Source: Halarsenatibacter sp964630835 (GTDB taxonomy: Bacteria > Bacillota > Halanaerobiia > Halanaerobiales > Halarsenatibacteraceae). From it: a DNA stretch of 28,406 bases. This document shows positions 15,055 through 23,629 of the stretch, one piece after another. Numbering within the stretch: position 1 is the stretch's first letter; every line of letters begins with the position of its first letter. The notes beneath the pieces were generated by a model, which worked only from the letters and a program-made list of their open reading frames with translations, searched no databases and had not been told where the DNA came from. The DNA lies in assembly GCA_964630835.1 (NCBI GenBank), contig CAZVZM010000023.1:1-28406 (forward strand). Reading direction: 5' to 3'. A program made the position numbers and the translations under genes.

Positions 15055-16191
15055 ATGGTTGAAAAAAATCAGGATGAAGAAGTAAATAATAAGCCTGTCG
15101 ATAAAATTCTTGTTGGATCAGTTATTGTTCTTGTAAGTGTGGGACTTTTGATGATCCTCAGTGCCAGTTCAATCCGGGCTATTCACGAGCATAACGATGC
15201 ATATTATTATTTTAGGCGTCAGACCATTTTTGCTCTGGCCGGGACAGCCATAATGTTTATTTTTTCCCGCGTGGATTACAGAATTTATCTCAAGTATTCC
15301 CGGAGATTAGTGCTGACAGCACTGGGACTTTTAATTCTGGTGCTGATTCCAGGTGTGGGGAGAACGGCTCATGGAGCCAGACGCTGGCTTGATCTGGGCC
15401 TTTTTGACTTTCAGCCCTCTGAACTGGCCAAGCTGGTTTCCATTATCTATATCAGCTCATTTATTTACAGAAAAAATAATAGAATAAAGAGTTTTTTCAT
15501 GGGAATTTTACCCCCCATGATTGTGGTGACTGCTATATTCTTATTAGTTGCCTATCAGCCGGATTTAGGCACTGGTATAACAATTTTTGCTGCAGCTATT
15601 ACACTTCTGATTATCGGAGGAATGAGATTCAGACATCTACTTTTAATTGCTCTACCCGGTAATGCATTTTTAATATTTTACATAACCAGAGCTTCCTATA
15701 GACTGGAGAGAATTATGACATTTATAGATCCCTGGCGAGATCCACAGGGGGCAGGATATCATATAATTCAATCTTTAATGGCTCTGGGCGCAGGCGGTAT
15801 TACGGGTGTTGGGCCAGGAGGAAGTCGACAGAAATTTTTATACCTTCCCGAACCCGGTACTGACTTTATATACGCCATTCTTGGCGAAGAACTGGGTTTT
15901 ATTGGAGCAGCCATTGTATTGATTTTATTTTTGATTATTGGATGGAGAGGGGCTTTAATTTCCCGAAGAGCTCCAGATCTATTTGGCTCCATGCTGGCGG
16001 CAGGTATCACCGTTATGATCTGCCTGCAGGCAATTATCAATATAGGAGCAGTAACTTCTCTTCTGCCGGTTACTGGTATAACTCTCCCCTTTATTAGTTA
16101 TGGAGGTAGCTCCCTGCTAATTATGCTTGTTTCTGTGGGAATACTTTTGAACGTCTCGCGTAACTGTTCAGGCAGGAGTGAGAAAATATGA
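15055..16191 (+). CDS. ftsW: FtsW-type SEDS peptidoglycan glycosyltransferase
   Basis: 378 residues with about ten membrane helices. SEDS proteins polymerise lipid II and act with a class B PBP, here probably the PASTA protein upstream. Motifs include ILSASS, GARRWLDLG-FQPSELAKL, the loop with the essential Asp in YQPDLGTG, the periplasmic stretch with GGSRQKFLYLPEPGTDFIYAILGEELGF, and GITLPFISYGGSSLL. The position between murD and murG is the classic site of ftsW (or spoVE in spore formers). Its last four bases are the ATGA shared with the start of murG. Confidence 0.95.
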   Translation: MVEKNQDEEVNNKPVDKILVGSVIVLVSVGLLMILSASSIRAIHEHNDAYYYFRRQTIFALAGTAIMFIFSRVDYRIYLKYSRRLVLTALGLLILVLIPGVGRTAHGARRWLDLGLFDFQPSELAKLVSIIYISSFIYRKNNRIKSFFMGILPPMIVVTAIFLLVAYQPDLGTGITIFAAAITLLIIGGMRFRHLLLIALPGNAFLIFYITRASYRLERIMTFIDPWRDPQGAGYHIIQSLMALGAGGITGVGPGGSRQKFLYLPEPGTDFIYAILGEELGFIGAAIVLILFLIIGWRGALISRRAPDLFGSMLAAGITVMICLQAIINIGAVTSLLPVTGITLPFISYGGSSLLIMLVSVGILLNVSRNCSGRSEKI

Positions 16192-17327
16192 AACTGGTAC
16201 TTGCCAGCGGAGGAAGCGGCGGCCATATATCTCCGGCGCTGGCCCTGGGGGAAGAGTGGGTTAATCGCGGAGGAGATGTTTTATATATTGGAGGAGACAG
16301 AGGGGTTGAAAAAGAGCTTCTAAAAAATAGAGATTATCCCTTTCGCACCATTTCAGCATCTCCACTGCCCAGAAGTTTAACACCTGCTCTTCTGCGATCT
16401 GGCATGGATAATTTTCGTGCCTTTCGCCAGGCGTGCAGATATTTAAAGGAGCATAGACCGGTTGCAGTCATGGGGACAGGTAGCTATGCCTCGGCTCCCA
16501 CTGTGATGGCTGCCTTATGGCAAAATATTCCCACTGCAATCCATGAGCAAAACTCCTATCCCGGCCTAGCAAACAGGTTGTTGGCGAGAAAAGTAGATAT
16601 GATTGCAGTGAGTTATTCTGCAAGCAGAAGCTTTTTTCCTGATAGTGCAGATGATAAAATACATGTAACAGGTAATCCTGTCCGTAAATCAATGCTGAAT
16701 GTATCGTCCCAGGAGGCCAGACAAAAAATGTCGATACCGGATGAGGCTTTTACCATGCTGGTTGCTGGAGGAAGTCAGGGAGCCAGAAAAATTAATCGCT
16801 GGATGATTGAATCCTATGAAGAACTTATTGACCTGAAAGATTTTTACATTTTGCATATAACCGGTCGCAGAGATTATGAAGATGTAATAAAGCTTGCCAG
16901 CGAGAAACTCTCTAATGCATTGCTTGAAAAAATTCATTTTATTTCTTTTTGCGAAAATATGGAATATGCGATGACGACAGCTGATATTTTTGTAGGAAGA
17001 GCTGGAGCAACCACCCTGGCAGAAATCACCGCCCTGGGAGTGCCAGCAATCCTTATTCCTTATCCTCACGCAGCTTCCAATCATCAGAAGAAAAATGCCC
17101 GGCATCTGGAGGAAAAAGGGGCTGCAAATGTAATTTTGGAGGAAAATTATGATAACAAAGAATTTATTTCAATGGTAGAAAGAATGTATAGAAACCAGGA
17201 ATATCTGGAGAAAATGTCGTCCAGAAGTGCAGAGCTGGGCAGGCAAAATTCAGCCGGTGAAATTGTGGATTTGCTTTTTGATCTGCTGGAGAACTCTGCC
17301 AAAGCAGGGGGGGATTGCAGTGGGTGA
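16188..17327 (+). CDS. murG: UDP-GlcNAc:lipid I N-acetylglucosaminyltransferase
   Basis: 379 residues, GT28/GT-B fold. MurG adds GlcNAc to lipid I on the inner membrane face to give lipid II. The glycine-rich loop ASGGSGGHISPALAL is at the N-terminus, followed by the second loop GTGSYASAP, then HEQNSYPGLANR, GGSQGARKIN, and the acceptor/donor region GRAGATTLAE-PAILIPYPHAASNHQ. The start overlaps the ftsW stop by 4 bases (ATGA) and the end overlaps the murC start by 8 bases, both signs of translational coupling. Confidence 0.97.
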   Translation: MKLVLASGGSGGHISPALALGEEWVNRGGDVLYIGGDRGVEKELLKNRDYPFRTISASPLPRSLTPALLRSGMDNFRAFRQACRYLKEHRPVAVMGTGSYASAPTVMAALWQNIPTAIHEQNSYPGLANRLLARKVDMIAVSYSASRSFFPDSADDKIHVTGNPVRKSMLNVSSQEARQKMSIPDEAFTMLVAGGSQGARKINRWMIESYEELIDLKDFYILHITGRRDYEDVIKLASEKLSNALLEKIHFISFCENMEYAMTTADIFVGRAGATTLAEITALGVPAILIPYPHAASNHQKKNARHLEEKGAANVILEENYDNKEFISMVERMYRNQEYLEKMSSRSAELGRQNSAGEIVDLLFDLLENSAKAGGDCSG

Positions 17328-18726
17328 ACTCCAAAATAAGACCATTCATTTTACGGGAATTGGTGGTATTTCTATGAGTGCTCTTGCTTTCATGCACCTT
17401 GATTCTGGAGGAAATGTTACAGGTTCAGATATAAATGAAAAAGATATTTTAGGTGAGCTATCTGAAAAGGGAGCCGAGATCTGGCTGGAACACAGTTCAC
17501 AAAACATAAAAGGGCAGGATATACTTGTTTATTCCTCTGCGATTCCGACCGATAATGTTGAACTGGAGACGGCAAGAAAACAGAAAATCCCCTGTCTATC
17601 CCGGGCAGAATTTCTTGCCAGAATGGCCAAAAAACAAAATATGCTGGCTGTGACAGGTACCCATGGAAAGACTACAACCACGGCATTACTGGCAGATATT
17701 TTTGTTAAGGCGAAAAGAGATCCTTCTGTTATGCTGGGGGGAGAGCTGGATATTATTGAAGGAAATTATAGGCTGGGTGGAGGCGAATATTTCATTGCCG
17801 AAGCGGATGAAAGCGATGGCTCGCTTCTAAATTATTGTCCCTACATAGGGATAATTACCAATATTGAAGAAGAGCACCTGGACTATTATGATGGGGAAAA
17901 AGAGATTTTAGGAGTAATGAAGCAATTTATCGATAATCTTGAAAATGATGGAAAAATGTTTATCTGCAGCGATGATCCGCTCAGCAGAGGGCACCTTCTT
18001 GATAAAGATAGAAGTGATGGCAGAAAAATTATTACTTTTGGTTTGAATTCCGGGGATTATCGAATCAAACGTATTGAATCGCACGGCTTTAAAACTGAAT
18101 TTGAACTCAAAGATATTTCCGGCAAAAACATGAGCTTTACTCTTAATTTACCCGGCAGACATAATGTGCTAAATGCCATGGCTGCGCTTGGTGCAGCACG
18201 CTCTGCCGGGATAGATTGGGGGCCTATAAGAAGATCACTTAAAAGCTTTTCCGGCGTAAAAAGAAGATTTGAGAATAAAGGAGAAATAAATGGAATTACA
18301 ATAATTGATGATTATGCTCATCATCCAACGGAAATTTTTGCTGTCTTTCAGACTGCTATTTCATTAGATTTTTCCCGTATTATTACGGTATTTCAACCGC
18401 ATCGCTACACCAGAACTGAAGCTTTATGGGATGATTTTGTAGATACTCTGAGCAGATTTTCTAATCTGTTAATTTGTGATATTTATCCGGCAAATCAGGA
18501 TCCCATCTTTAATATTAACTCTCGCAGGCTCGCAGAGGAGATAGCTTCAGCCCGCCAGGTTCAGGAGGAAAGGTGGGTAGAATATGCCGGAAACGTTGAG
18601 AATGCTTCTAAAAAATTATCCTCCCGGGTGAGGGAGGGAGATCTTGTGCTGACTCTGGGGGCAGGTGATGTTTACAGGTGCGGAGAAATTCTACTGGAAG
18701 AATTGAGTGGCACCGATGAAAAATAA
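17320..18726 (+). CDS. murC: UDP-N-acetylmuramate:L-alanine ligase
   Basis: 468 residues from GTG 17320. MurC attaches the first amino acid to UDP-MurNAc. It starts with the GIGGISMSALA Rossmann motif within 20 residues of the chosen start, has the MurC-type P-loop VTGTHGKTTTT (K117), EADESDGSLL, TNIEEEHLDYY, GRHNVLNAMAALG and DDYAHHPTEI. An upstream in-frame GTG at 17227 would add 31 residues that are only the shifted reading of murG; the AGGGGGGG run just before 17320 supports the later start. In many related clusters murB follows murC; here ftsQ follows directly. Confidence 0.95.
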   Translation: MGELQNKTIHFTGIGGISMSALAFMHLDSGGNVTGSDINEKDILGELSEKGAEIWLEHSSQNIKGQDILVYSSAIPTDNVELETARKQKIPCLSRAEFLARMAKKQNMLAVTGTHGKTTTTALLADIFVKAKRDPSVMLGGELDIIEGNYRLGGGEYFIAEADESDGSLLNYCPYIGIITNIEEEHLDYYDGEKEILGVMKQFIDNLENDGKMFICSDDPLSRGHLLDKDRSDGRKIITFGLNSGDYRIKRIESHGFKTEFELKDISGKNMSFTLNLPGRHNVLNAMAALGAARSAGIDWGPIRRSLKSFSGVKRRFENKGEINGITIIDDYAHHPTEIFAVFQTAISLDFSRIITVFQPHRYTRTEALWDDFVDTLSRFSNLLICDIYPANQDPIFNINSRRLAEEIASARQVQEERWVEYAGNVENASKKLSSRVREGDLVLTLGAGDVYRCGEILLEELSGTDEK

Positions 18727-19405
18727 AATATTGGTCTTTGTTATTATTGCTGCTTTTTTTGCAGGTTTTTTACTTTCGACTCCTCTTTTTCAGGTGAAGA
18801 ATGTTATTCTCGAGGGCTATCAGCAGGATAACAAACGAAATATTGCTATTATGGGTGATAATATTTTTTTACTCGAGAGCCTGGAGGAGACAGCGGAAAA
18901 ACTAAAAGAAGATCCATATATTGAAGAAATTTCAGCAAGTAGACACCTTCCGGATACTGTTGTGATGGAGATATCATACAACAGACCTGAGGCAGCCCTT
19001 AAAATAGGCGGGGAATATACAGTTATTAACAGGTATAGTTACATCATAGCAGAAAATCTGGATGAGAATATAAAAGATGTTCCAGTTTTGAAGGGCACCT
19101 CCTACAGATTTCGAGGAAGAGAATTAATTTTGCCCGAAGATGCGGAAAAAATAGTCAAAACACTCCCCCTGCTGGAAATGGATTTGAAATACAGCATCGA
19201 TACAATATCTTTTTCGGGAACGGACATTGAGATGCAGACAGCTCATGACTGCTTAATATATCTGGGCAGCTCGGATGAAATCAATTATAAATTTTCTCTA
19301 TTAAACTCCCTCTGGCAGCGGGATGATATACTTTTCTCTCGGCTAAAATATATTGATCTTTCAGCTCCGGACAGACCCGTGATTAGAGAAGAAAAGAAGG
19401 AATAA
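18716..19405 (+). CDS. ftsQ: FtsQ/DivIB division protein
   Basis: 229 residues: one N-terminal membrane helix (about 4-24), then a POTRA domain beginning FQVKNVILEG, where peptide-partner binding occurs, and a beta domain. FtsQ/DivIB recruits and regulates the FtsL/FtsB-like and PBP complex outside the membrane. The ATG at 18716 overlaps the end of murC by 11 bases; GTG 18707 is an alternative with three extra residues. Its short length is normal for this lineage. Family identity is low, so the call relies on topology and its position just before ftsA-ftsZ. Confidence 0.9.
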   Translation: MKNKILVFVIIAAFFAGFLLSTPLFQVKNVILEGYQQDNKRNIAIMGDNIFLLESLEETAEKLKEDPYIEEISASRHLPDTVVMEISYNRPEAALKIGGEYTVINRYSYIIAENLDENIKDVPVLKGTSYRFRGRELILPEDAEKIVKTLPLLEMDLKYSIDTISFSGTDIEMQTAHDCLIYLGSSDEINYKFSLLNSLWQRDDILFSRLKYIDLSAPDRPVIREEKKE

Positions 19406-19448
19406 TAAAGTATCAATCCAGTAGATATTCTTCTTTTAAAAAAAGGAT

Positions 19449-19454
19449 TATAAT
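19449..19454 (+). promoter_or_regulatory. Possible promoter -10 element upstream of ftsA
   Basis: A perfect TATAAT (19449-19454) lies in the 107-base gap before ftsA. No good -35 stands 16-18 bases upstream (TATTCT or ATATTC at best), so a promoter here would need an activator or be weak. Confidence 0.35.
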
Positions 19455-19512
19455 ACTCTCTATTGAAATTTATAAAGAGAAGCAGGTTTGGCCCGGAAAG
19501 GAGGGAGTATTT

Positions 19513-20799
19513 TTGAATGAACAGGGATACATAACAGCTCTCGATGTGGGTACTAAAAAAATCTGCTGTCTGATTGCAGAGGTGCTTGAGGAAAATGAGA
19601 TAGAAATAATTGGAGTAGGATTGGCCCCCTCAAGAGGGCTTCGAAAAGGAATTGTGGTTGATATTGATGAAGCTTCTGAATCTATGGAGAAAGCAGTTTT
19701 AGAGGCAGAAAGAATGGCCGGTTTGGAAATAGATTCTGCTTTTGTAGGAATTGCCGGTTCCCACATAAGTTCTGAGAACAGTCATGGAGTTGTGGCGGTT
19801 ACAGGAGAGGATAGAGAGATAGCAAGAAGGGACATAGATAGGGTTATTAATGCTGCCCGCAGTATTCCCATGGGACAGGAGGAAGAGATAATACATGTTT
19901 TACCCCGTGAATTTATTGTAGATGGGACCGGAGGGATCAAACATCCCCAGGGAATGTCTGGTATTAGGCTGGAGGTGGAGACCCACATAGTCAAAGGAGC
20001 AGCTACATCAATAAATAATCTCATTAAAAGCGTGAGGAGAACAGATCTTCAGGTGGAGGAACTGGTGCTGGATCAGCTTGCTTCAAGTCAGGCGGTTTTG
20101 AAGGAGGATGAGAAGGAACTGGGAGTAGCAATGGTTGATATTGGTGGAGGCACAACAGATTTTATAGTTTTTCATCAGGGAAATATTGCTCATACATCCG
20201 TGCTGCCTGTGGGGGGAAATCACGTAAGTCAGGATATAGCAGTGGGACTGAAAACCCCCGTAAAAGAAGCAGAGAAAGTGAAGATCATGCACGGTTATGC
20301 TCTGGTGGACGAAGCAGAAAAAAATGATAAAATTAGCGTCTTAAGTGCCAGTGGAGATGAGAAAAGAGAAGTTTCTCGACGTTATCTCTGCCAGATTATT
20401 CAGCCGAGAATGGAAGAGCTTTTTTCTATGGTGGCTTCGGAGCTTGACAGCGCGGGCGGTAGTGATAGAGTTCCGGCAGGACTGGTTTTAACAGGAGGGG
20501 CTTCTCTGCTGGAGGGCAGCTGCAAACTGGCTTCTCAAATAGTAGATCTACCTGTGCGCAGAGGAGAACCTGATTATGTGGACAGTTTATCAGAAATAAT
20601 TGAAAATCCCGTTTATACCAGAAAGGAGGATCAAATTCCCAGGGCCGTATATTCCACTTCAGTTGGGCTCCTGCTTTATGCGCTGGAATATACTTCCGCT
20701 GGAAGAAGGAGAACACATGGAGATGGTAGAGAATCGGGAGAAACTGTAAGAAACTTTTTCAGCAGATTGAAACAATTTTTTAATGACTTTTTCATTTGA
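19513..20799 (+). CDS. ftsA: FtsA, actin-like membrane tether of the Z ring
   Basis: 428 residues of the actin/HSP70 ATPase superfamily. The N-terminal phosphate loop is TALDVGTKKICCLIAE. The 1C subdomain specific to FtsA lies at about 85-165. The second phosphate motif is MVDIGGGTTDF, and the adenosine motif is LVLTGGASLLEG. The C-terminus ends in a short amphipathic stretch (SRLKQFFNDFFI) that would bind the membrane. FtsA binds the C-terminal tail of FtsZ. The start is TTG with AAAGGAGGG ending 7 bases upstream; the ATG four bases later is in another frame. Confidence 0.97.
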   Translation: MNEQGYITALDVGTKKICCLIAEVLEENEIEIIGVGLAPSRGLRKGIVVDIDEASESMEKAVLEAERMAGLEIDSAFVGIAGSHISSENSHGVVAVTGEDREIARRDIDRVINAARSIPMGQEEEIIHVLPREFIVDGTGGIKHPQGMSGIRLEVETHIVKGAATSINNLIKSVRRTDLQVEELVLDQLASSQAVLKEDEKELGVAMVDIGGGTTDFIVFHQGNIAHTSVLPVGGNHVSQDIAVGLKTPVKEAEKVKIMHGYALVDEAEKNDKISVLSASGDEKREVSRRYLCQIIQPRMEELFSMVASELDSAGGSDRVPAGLVLTGGASLLEGSCKLASQIVDLPVRRGEPDYVDSLSEIIENPVYTRKEDQIPRAVYSTSVGLLLYALEYTSAGRRRTHGDGRESGETVRNFFSRLKQFFNDFFI

Positions 20800-20863
20800 A
20801 TATTTTCATTGAAATTAAGGGAAAGATCCCGGCATAATAATATTGAAAGGGGGAATGCAGGCA

Positions 20864-21955
20864 GTGTTTGATATCGGAACTGAAACAGAAAATTTTGCAG
20901 ATATAAAAGTTGTAGGTGTTGGTGGCGGAGGAAATAACGCTGTGAATCGAATGATAGCAGAGGGACTGGATGGAGTAGAATTTGTTGCCATTAATACGGA
21001 TGCCCAGGTGCTTATGGAATCCAATGCAGGAGTGACCATAAGAATCGGTGAACAGCTCACTCAGGGGCTGGGAGCAGGGTCTGATCCATCAATTGGTAGA
21101 GAAGCCGCTGAGCAGAATAAGGATGAGGTAGCTGAAGCTGTAGAAGGAGCTGATATGGTATTTATTACAGCCGGCATGGGAGGTGGGACCGGTACCGGTG
21201 CATCTCCAATTGTAGCAAGAGCAGCCAGAGAACAGGGGGCTTTGACAGTTGGGGTGGTAACTAAACCATTTTCTGTAGAAGGCAAGAAAAGAATGGAGAA
21301 TGCACTTATGGGTATTGAAGATTTAAAAGAAGAGGTAGATACTCTTATTGTTATTCCCAATGATAAACTTCTGGAAGTTGCTGAAAAGAAAACCAGTCTC
21401 ATGGAAGCATTCAAAATTGCAGATAATGTGCTAAGACAGGGAGTCCAGGGAATATCTGATCTTATCACAATAACAGGCATAATAAATCTCGATTTTGGAG
21501 ATGTTAAAACTATAATGAAGGATGCTGGAACCGCCCTTATGGGAATAGGTCGAGCTCGGGGTGAAGAGCGAGCTGAAGAAGCAGCCAGGCAGGCCATAGA
21601 GTCACCTCTGCTGGAGGCTTCAGTGGATGGTGCTCAGGGTGTTTTATTAAATATAACCGGAGGAGATGATCTGGGCATACATGAAGCCTATGATTCCGCT
21701 AAAATTGTTAAGGAAGTTTCCGATCCCGATGCAAATATAATTCTGGGAGCGGTTATAGATGATAATATGGATGAAGAGGTCATAGTGACAGTTATTGCCA
21801 CTGGCTTTGAGCAGGACGGTGTTTCCAGTCCGGATATTTCTCGCCATAAGGAAGGGCAGGAAACAGACAGAGAAGCCTCCGATCGTGTGGAACTGGAGTC
21901 ATTCGATGAGGATGATCTCGATGTGCCTGCTTTTCTGCGCAAAAACAGGGAATAA
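20864..21955 (+). CDS. ftsZ: FtsZ, tubulin-like division GTPase
   Basis: 363 residues from GTG 20864. FtsZ forms the cytokinetic ring. The tubulin signature GGGTGTG lies at G106-G112 with the GGGGNNAVNRM motif before it; the T7 loop includes NLDFGDVKTIM; the C-terminal conserved peptide is DLDVPAFLR, the docking site for FtsA and SepF. I prefer GTG 20864 because AAAGGGGG (20846-20853) is 10 bases away. ATG 20855 is only one base from that site, and TTG 20843 precedes it. All three give the same core protein. About 40 bases separate it from ftsA. Confidence 0.97.
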   Translation: MFDIGTETENFADIKVVGVGGGGNNAVNRMIAEGLDGVEFVAINTDAQVLMESNAGVTIRIGEQLTQGLGAGSDPSIGREAAEQNKDEVAEAVEGADMVFITAGMGGGTGTGASPIVARAAREQGALTVGVVTKPFSVEGKKRMENALMGIEDLKEEVDTLIVIPNDKLLEVAEKKTSLMEAFKIADNVLRQGVQGISDLITITGIINLDFGDVKTIMKDAGTALMGIGRARGEERAEEAARQAIESPLLEASVDGAQGVLLNITGGDDLGIHEAYDSAKIVKEVSDPDANIILGAVIDDNMDEEVIVTVIATGFEQDGVSSPDISRHKEGQETDREASDRVELESFDEDDLDVPAFLRKNRE

Positions 21956-21960
21956 TTTAA

Positions 21961-22728
21961 TTGTTTGCTTTAAAGACAGATAAAGAAATACCTTATTTAC
22001 AGGAAGAAAGTTTTTTTGATGTCGGTGCCAGAGCTTTTTTTTCCTGCAGATCTGACAGTTTTAAGAAAAGCGAAAAATTCAGGAGTGAATTTTACCGGCA
22101 GCAAAATATTTCTTCGGAAAACATTATACAGCCCGGTCAAATTCACAGTTCTATTGTATTGTTACTGGAAAAAAAAAGACATTACTCCAGCCACAGGCCT
22201 CTGCCGGCTGATGCTGTAATGACCTCCTGCAGTGGAGCAGTTTTACAGGGGCTTTTTGCCGATTGTGTTCCTATATTTATCTTTCATCCTCCCTCTGGAG
22301 TCAGGGTGCTCGTTCATTCCGGCTGGCGTGGAACCAGCAGGGGAATTGTAAAGAAAGCAATAAGCATTTTAAGTGAAAGATTTTCGGTTAAGCCGGAGGA
22401 ATGTCTGGCCTCTATAGGGCCTGCTATAAGTCAGAAACATTACGAAGTCGGAAAAGATATTTTTCAAATGTTCAAATTAAGACTGCCTAAATTAATTGCT
22501 GAACAGGGCGATGAATTTTTTTGCCGCCGGAGTGGATGTGAAAAATATTTTCTCAGCCTGAAAAAAGCGAATTATTTTTTGATGATGAAATCGGGTATGA
22601 GAAAGGATTTTATTGAGGTTTCAGATAAATGCACTTTTTCTCATCCCCTGCTTTATTCCTACCGGCAGGAGGGCGAACAGGCTGGTAGAATGATTGCTCT
22701 TTTTGATCTATTTGTCGGGAGGAAGTAA
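21961..22728 (+). CDS. pgeF: PgeF (YfiH/LACC1 family), peptidoglycan editing factor
   Basis: 255 residues of the DUF152/LACC1 family. The copper/zinc-type active-site motifs are PADAVMT and FADCVPIFIF, HSGWRGT and SDKCTFSHPLLYSYR. In other bacteria PgeF removes wrongly incorporated L-serine from cell-wall precursors, and family members also show purine nucleoside phosphorylase or phenol oxidase activity in vitro. The site directly after ftsZ fits the wall-editing role. The start is TTG 21961, five bases after the ftsZ stop, with a weak AGGG inside the end of ftsZ; no better start is in frame before the conserved part. Confidence 0.9.
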   Translation: MFALKTDKEIPYLQEESFFDVGARAFFSCRSDSFKKSEKFRSEFYRQQNISSENIIQPGQIHSSIVLLLEKKRHYSSHRPLPADAVMTSCSGAVLQGLFADCVPIFIFHPPSGVRVLVHSGWRGTSRGIVKKAISILSERFSVKPEECLASIGPAISQKHYEVGKDIFQMFKLRLPKLIAEQGDEFFCRRSGCEKYFLSLKKANYFLMMKSGMRKDFIEVSDKCTFSHPLLYSYRQEGEQAGRMIALFDLFVGRK

Positions 22729-22733
22729 AGATA

Positions 22734-23621
22734 ATGCTGAAAAACAAAAAAATTAAAATATCCCTGATTATTGTTTTGGCTTCTATTTTAATACTGGGAC
22801 TAAGAAGCTGGTACCACAGTCGTATCAGGCTGGAAACTGCGGCGCGAGGGGAGCTGGAAATCAGCAAAAGAATAGAGGGAACTTTGATTAGGAATGAAGC
22901 AGTCTTTCGAGCAAAAAATTCTGGAAATGTGAATTTTTCGCACTCAAGAGGAGAGAGAATTCCATATGGCGAAGAAGTTGCATTGTTAGAAAATAATAGC
23001 AATGAGATTCCAGTATTTGCACGCCGAAGTGGCATTCTGAGCTTTTCTTTCGATGGGCTGGAAGAAAAACTGGATATTGACAGTGTGCCCTCGATGAGTG
23101 AAGAAGGATTAAAAAACATTGAATCTGACTACACTCATAGATCTGCAGGCCAATTTGTTGAAAGCGATGAAAGACTGTATCGAATTACAGAAAACACTGA
23201 AATTTATGTGTTAATTTTTCCCGAAGATGACCGGGGAAATTTGAGCGAAAACAGCAGAGTAATTTTAAGTGAACCGGATTCGCCGGCTGAATATGAAGCA
23301 TCAGTTAAAAAAAGCGCAGAACGCTCTGATGCTGATTTTCTGATTTTGAAGGTGGATAATTTTCCTCGAAACTGGAACGAAAGGAGAAATATTGACCTTG
23401 AGCTTATCAAAGAAGTTTATCGGGGGATTTTGTTGCCGGAAGGTGCTGTTTTTTCTACTCCTGAAGGTCGTGGGGTCTTAATTTATGACTTTGATGAAAG
23501 CTATAGTTTTCGAGAGGTATCGGTTCTGGGTACCGGAGATAAAATGACGGTTGTGGAAGGGGTAGATGCAGGTGAACAGGTAATAATTAATCCGGAAAGT
23601 GTCAATTATGGCAGGAGGTAA
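22734..23621 (+). CDS. Membrane-anchored HlyD-like (periplasmic adaptor type) protein
   Basis: 295 residues with an N-terminal membrane helix (about 8-24), then a lipoyl-like/barrel-sandwich segment (about 35-100, with ISKRIEGTLIRNEAVFRAKNSG resembling HlyD N-terminal hybrid motifs) and a beta-barrel C-terminal part near 215-295 that includes VPE-like LLPEGAVFSTPEGRGVLIY. No long coiled coil and no transporter partner are nearby. It therefore probably is not a classical export adaptor. HlyD-like proteins are known at this position between pgeF and yggS/sepF in several Clostridia, without an assigned role. The start has GGGAGG 11 bases upstream. Confidence 0.65.
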   Translation: MLKNKKIKISLIIVLASILILGLRSWYHSRIRLETAARGELEISKRIEGTLIRNEAVFRAKNSGNVNFSHSRGERIPYGEEVALLENNSNEIPVFARRSGILSFSFDGLEEKLDIDSVPSMSEEGLKNIESDYTHRSAGQFVESDERLYRITENTEIYVLIFPEDDRGNLSENSRVILSEPDSPAEYEASVKKSAERSDADFLILKVDNFPRNWNERRNIDLELIKEVYRGILLPEGAVFSTPEGRGVLIYDFDESYSFREVSVLGTGDKMTVVEGVDAGEQVIINPESVNYGRR

Positions 23622-23629
23622 TAAATTGT

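Noticed and set aside
16689..17105. 138-codon minus-strand frame inside murG
   Set aside because: Shadow of murG, whose motifs are all in place on the plus strand.
20843..20863. TTG 20843 or ATG 20855 as the ftsZ start
   Set aside because: The GGGGG site overlaps or nearly touches these codons; spacing fits GTG 20864 better, though this is not certain.
21061..21597. 178-codon minus-strand frame inside ftsZ
   Set aside because: Antisense of a highly conserved gene; composition (Ser/Pro/Ala-rich) is what the opposite strand of ftsZ gives.
22610..23119. 169-codon minus-strand frame over pgeF and the HlyD-like gene
   Set aside because: Antisense to two coherent plus-strand genes, with no family resemblance.
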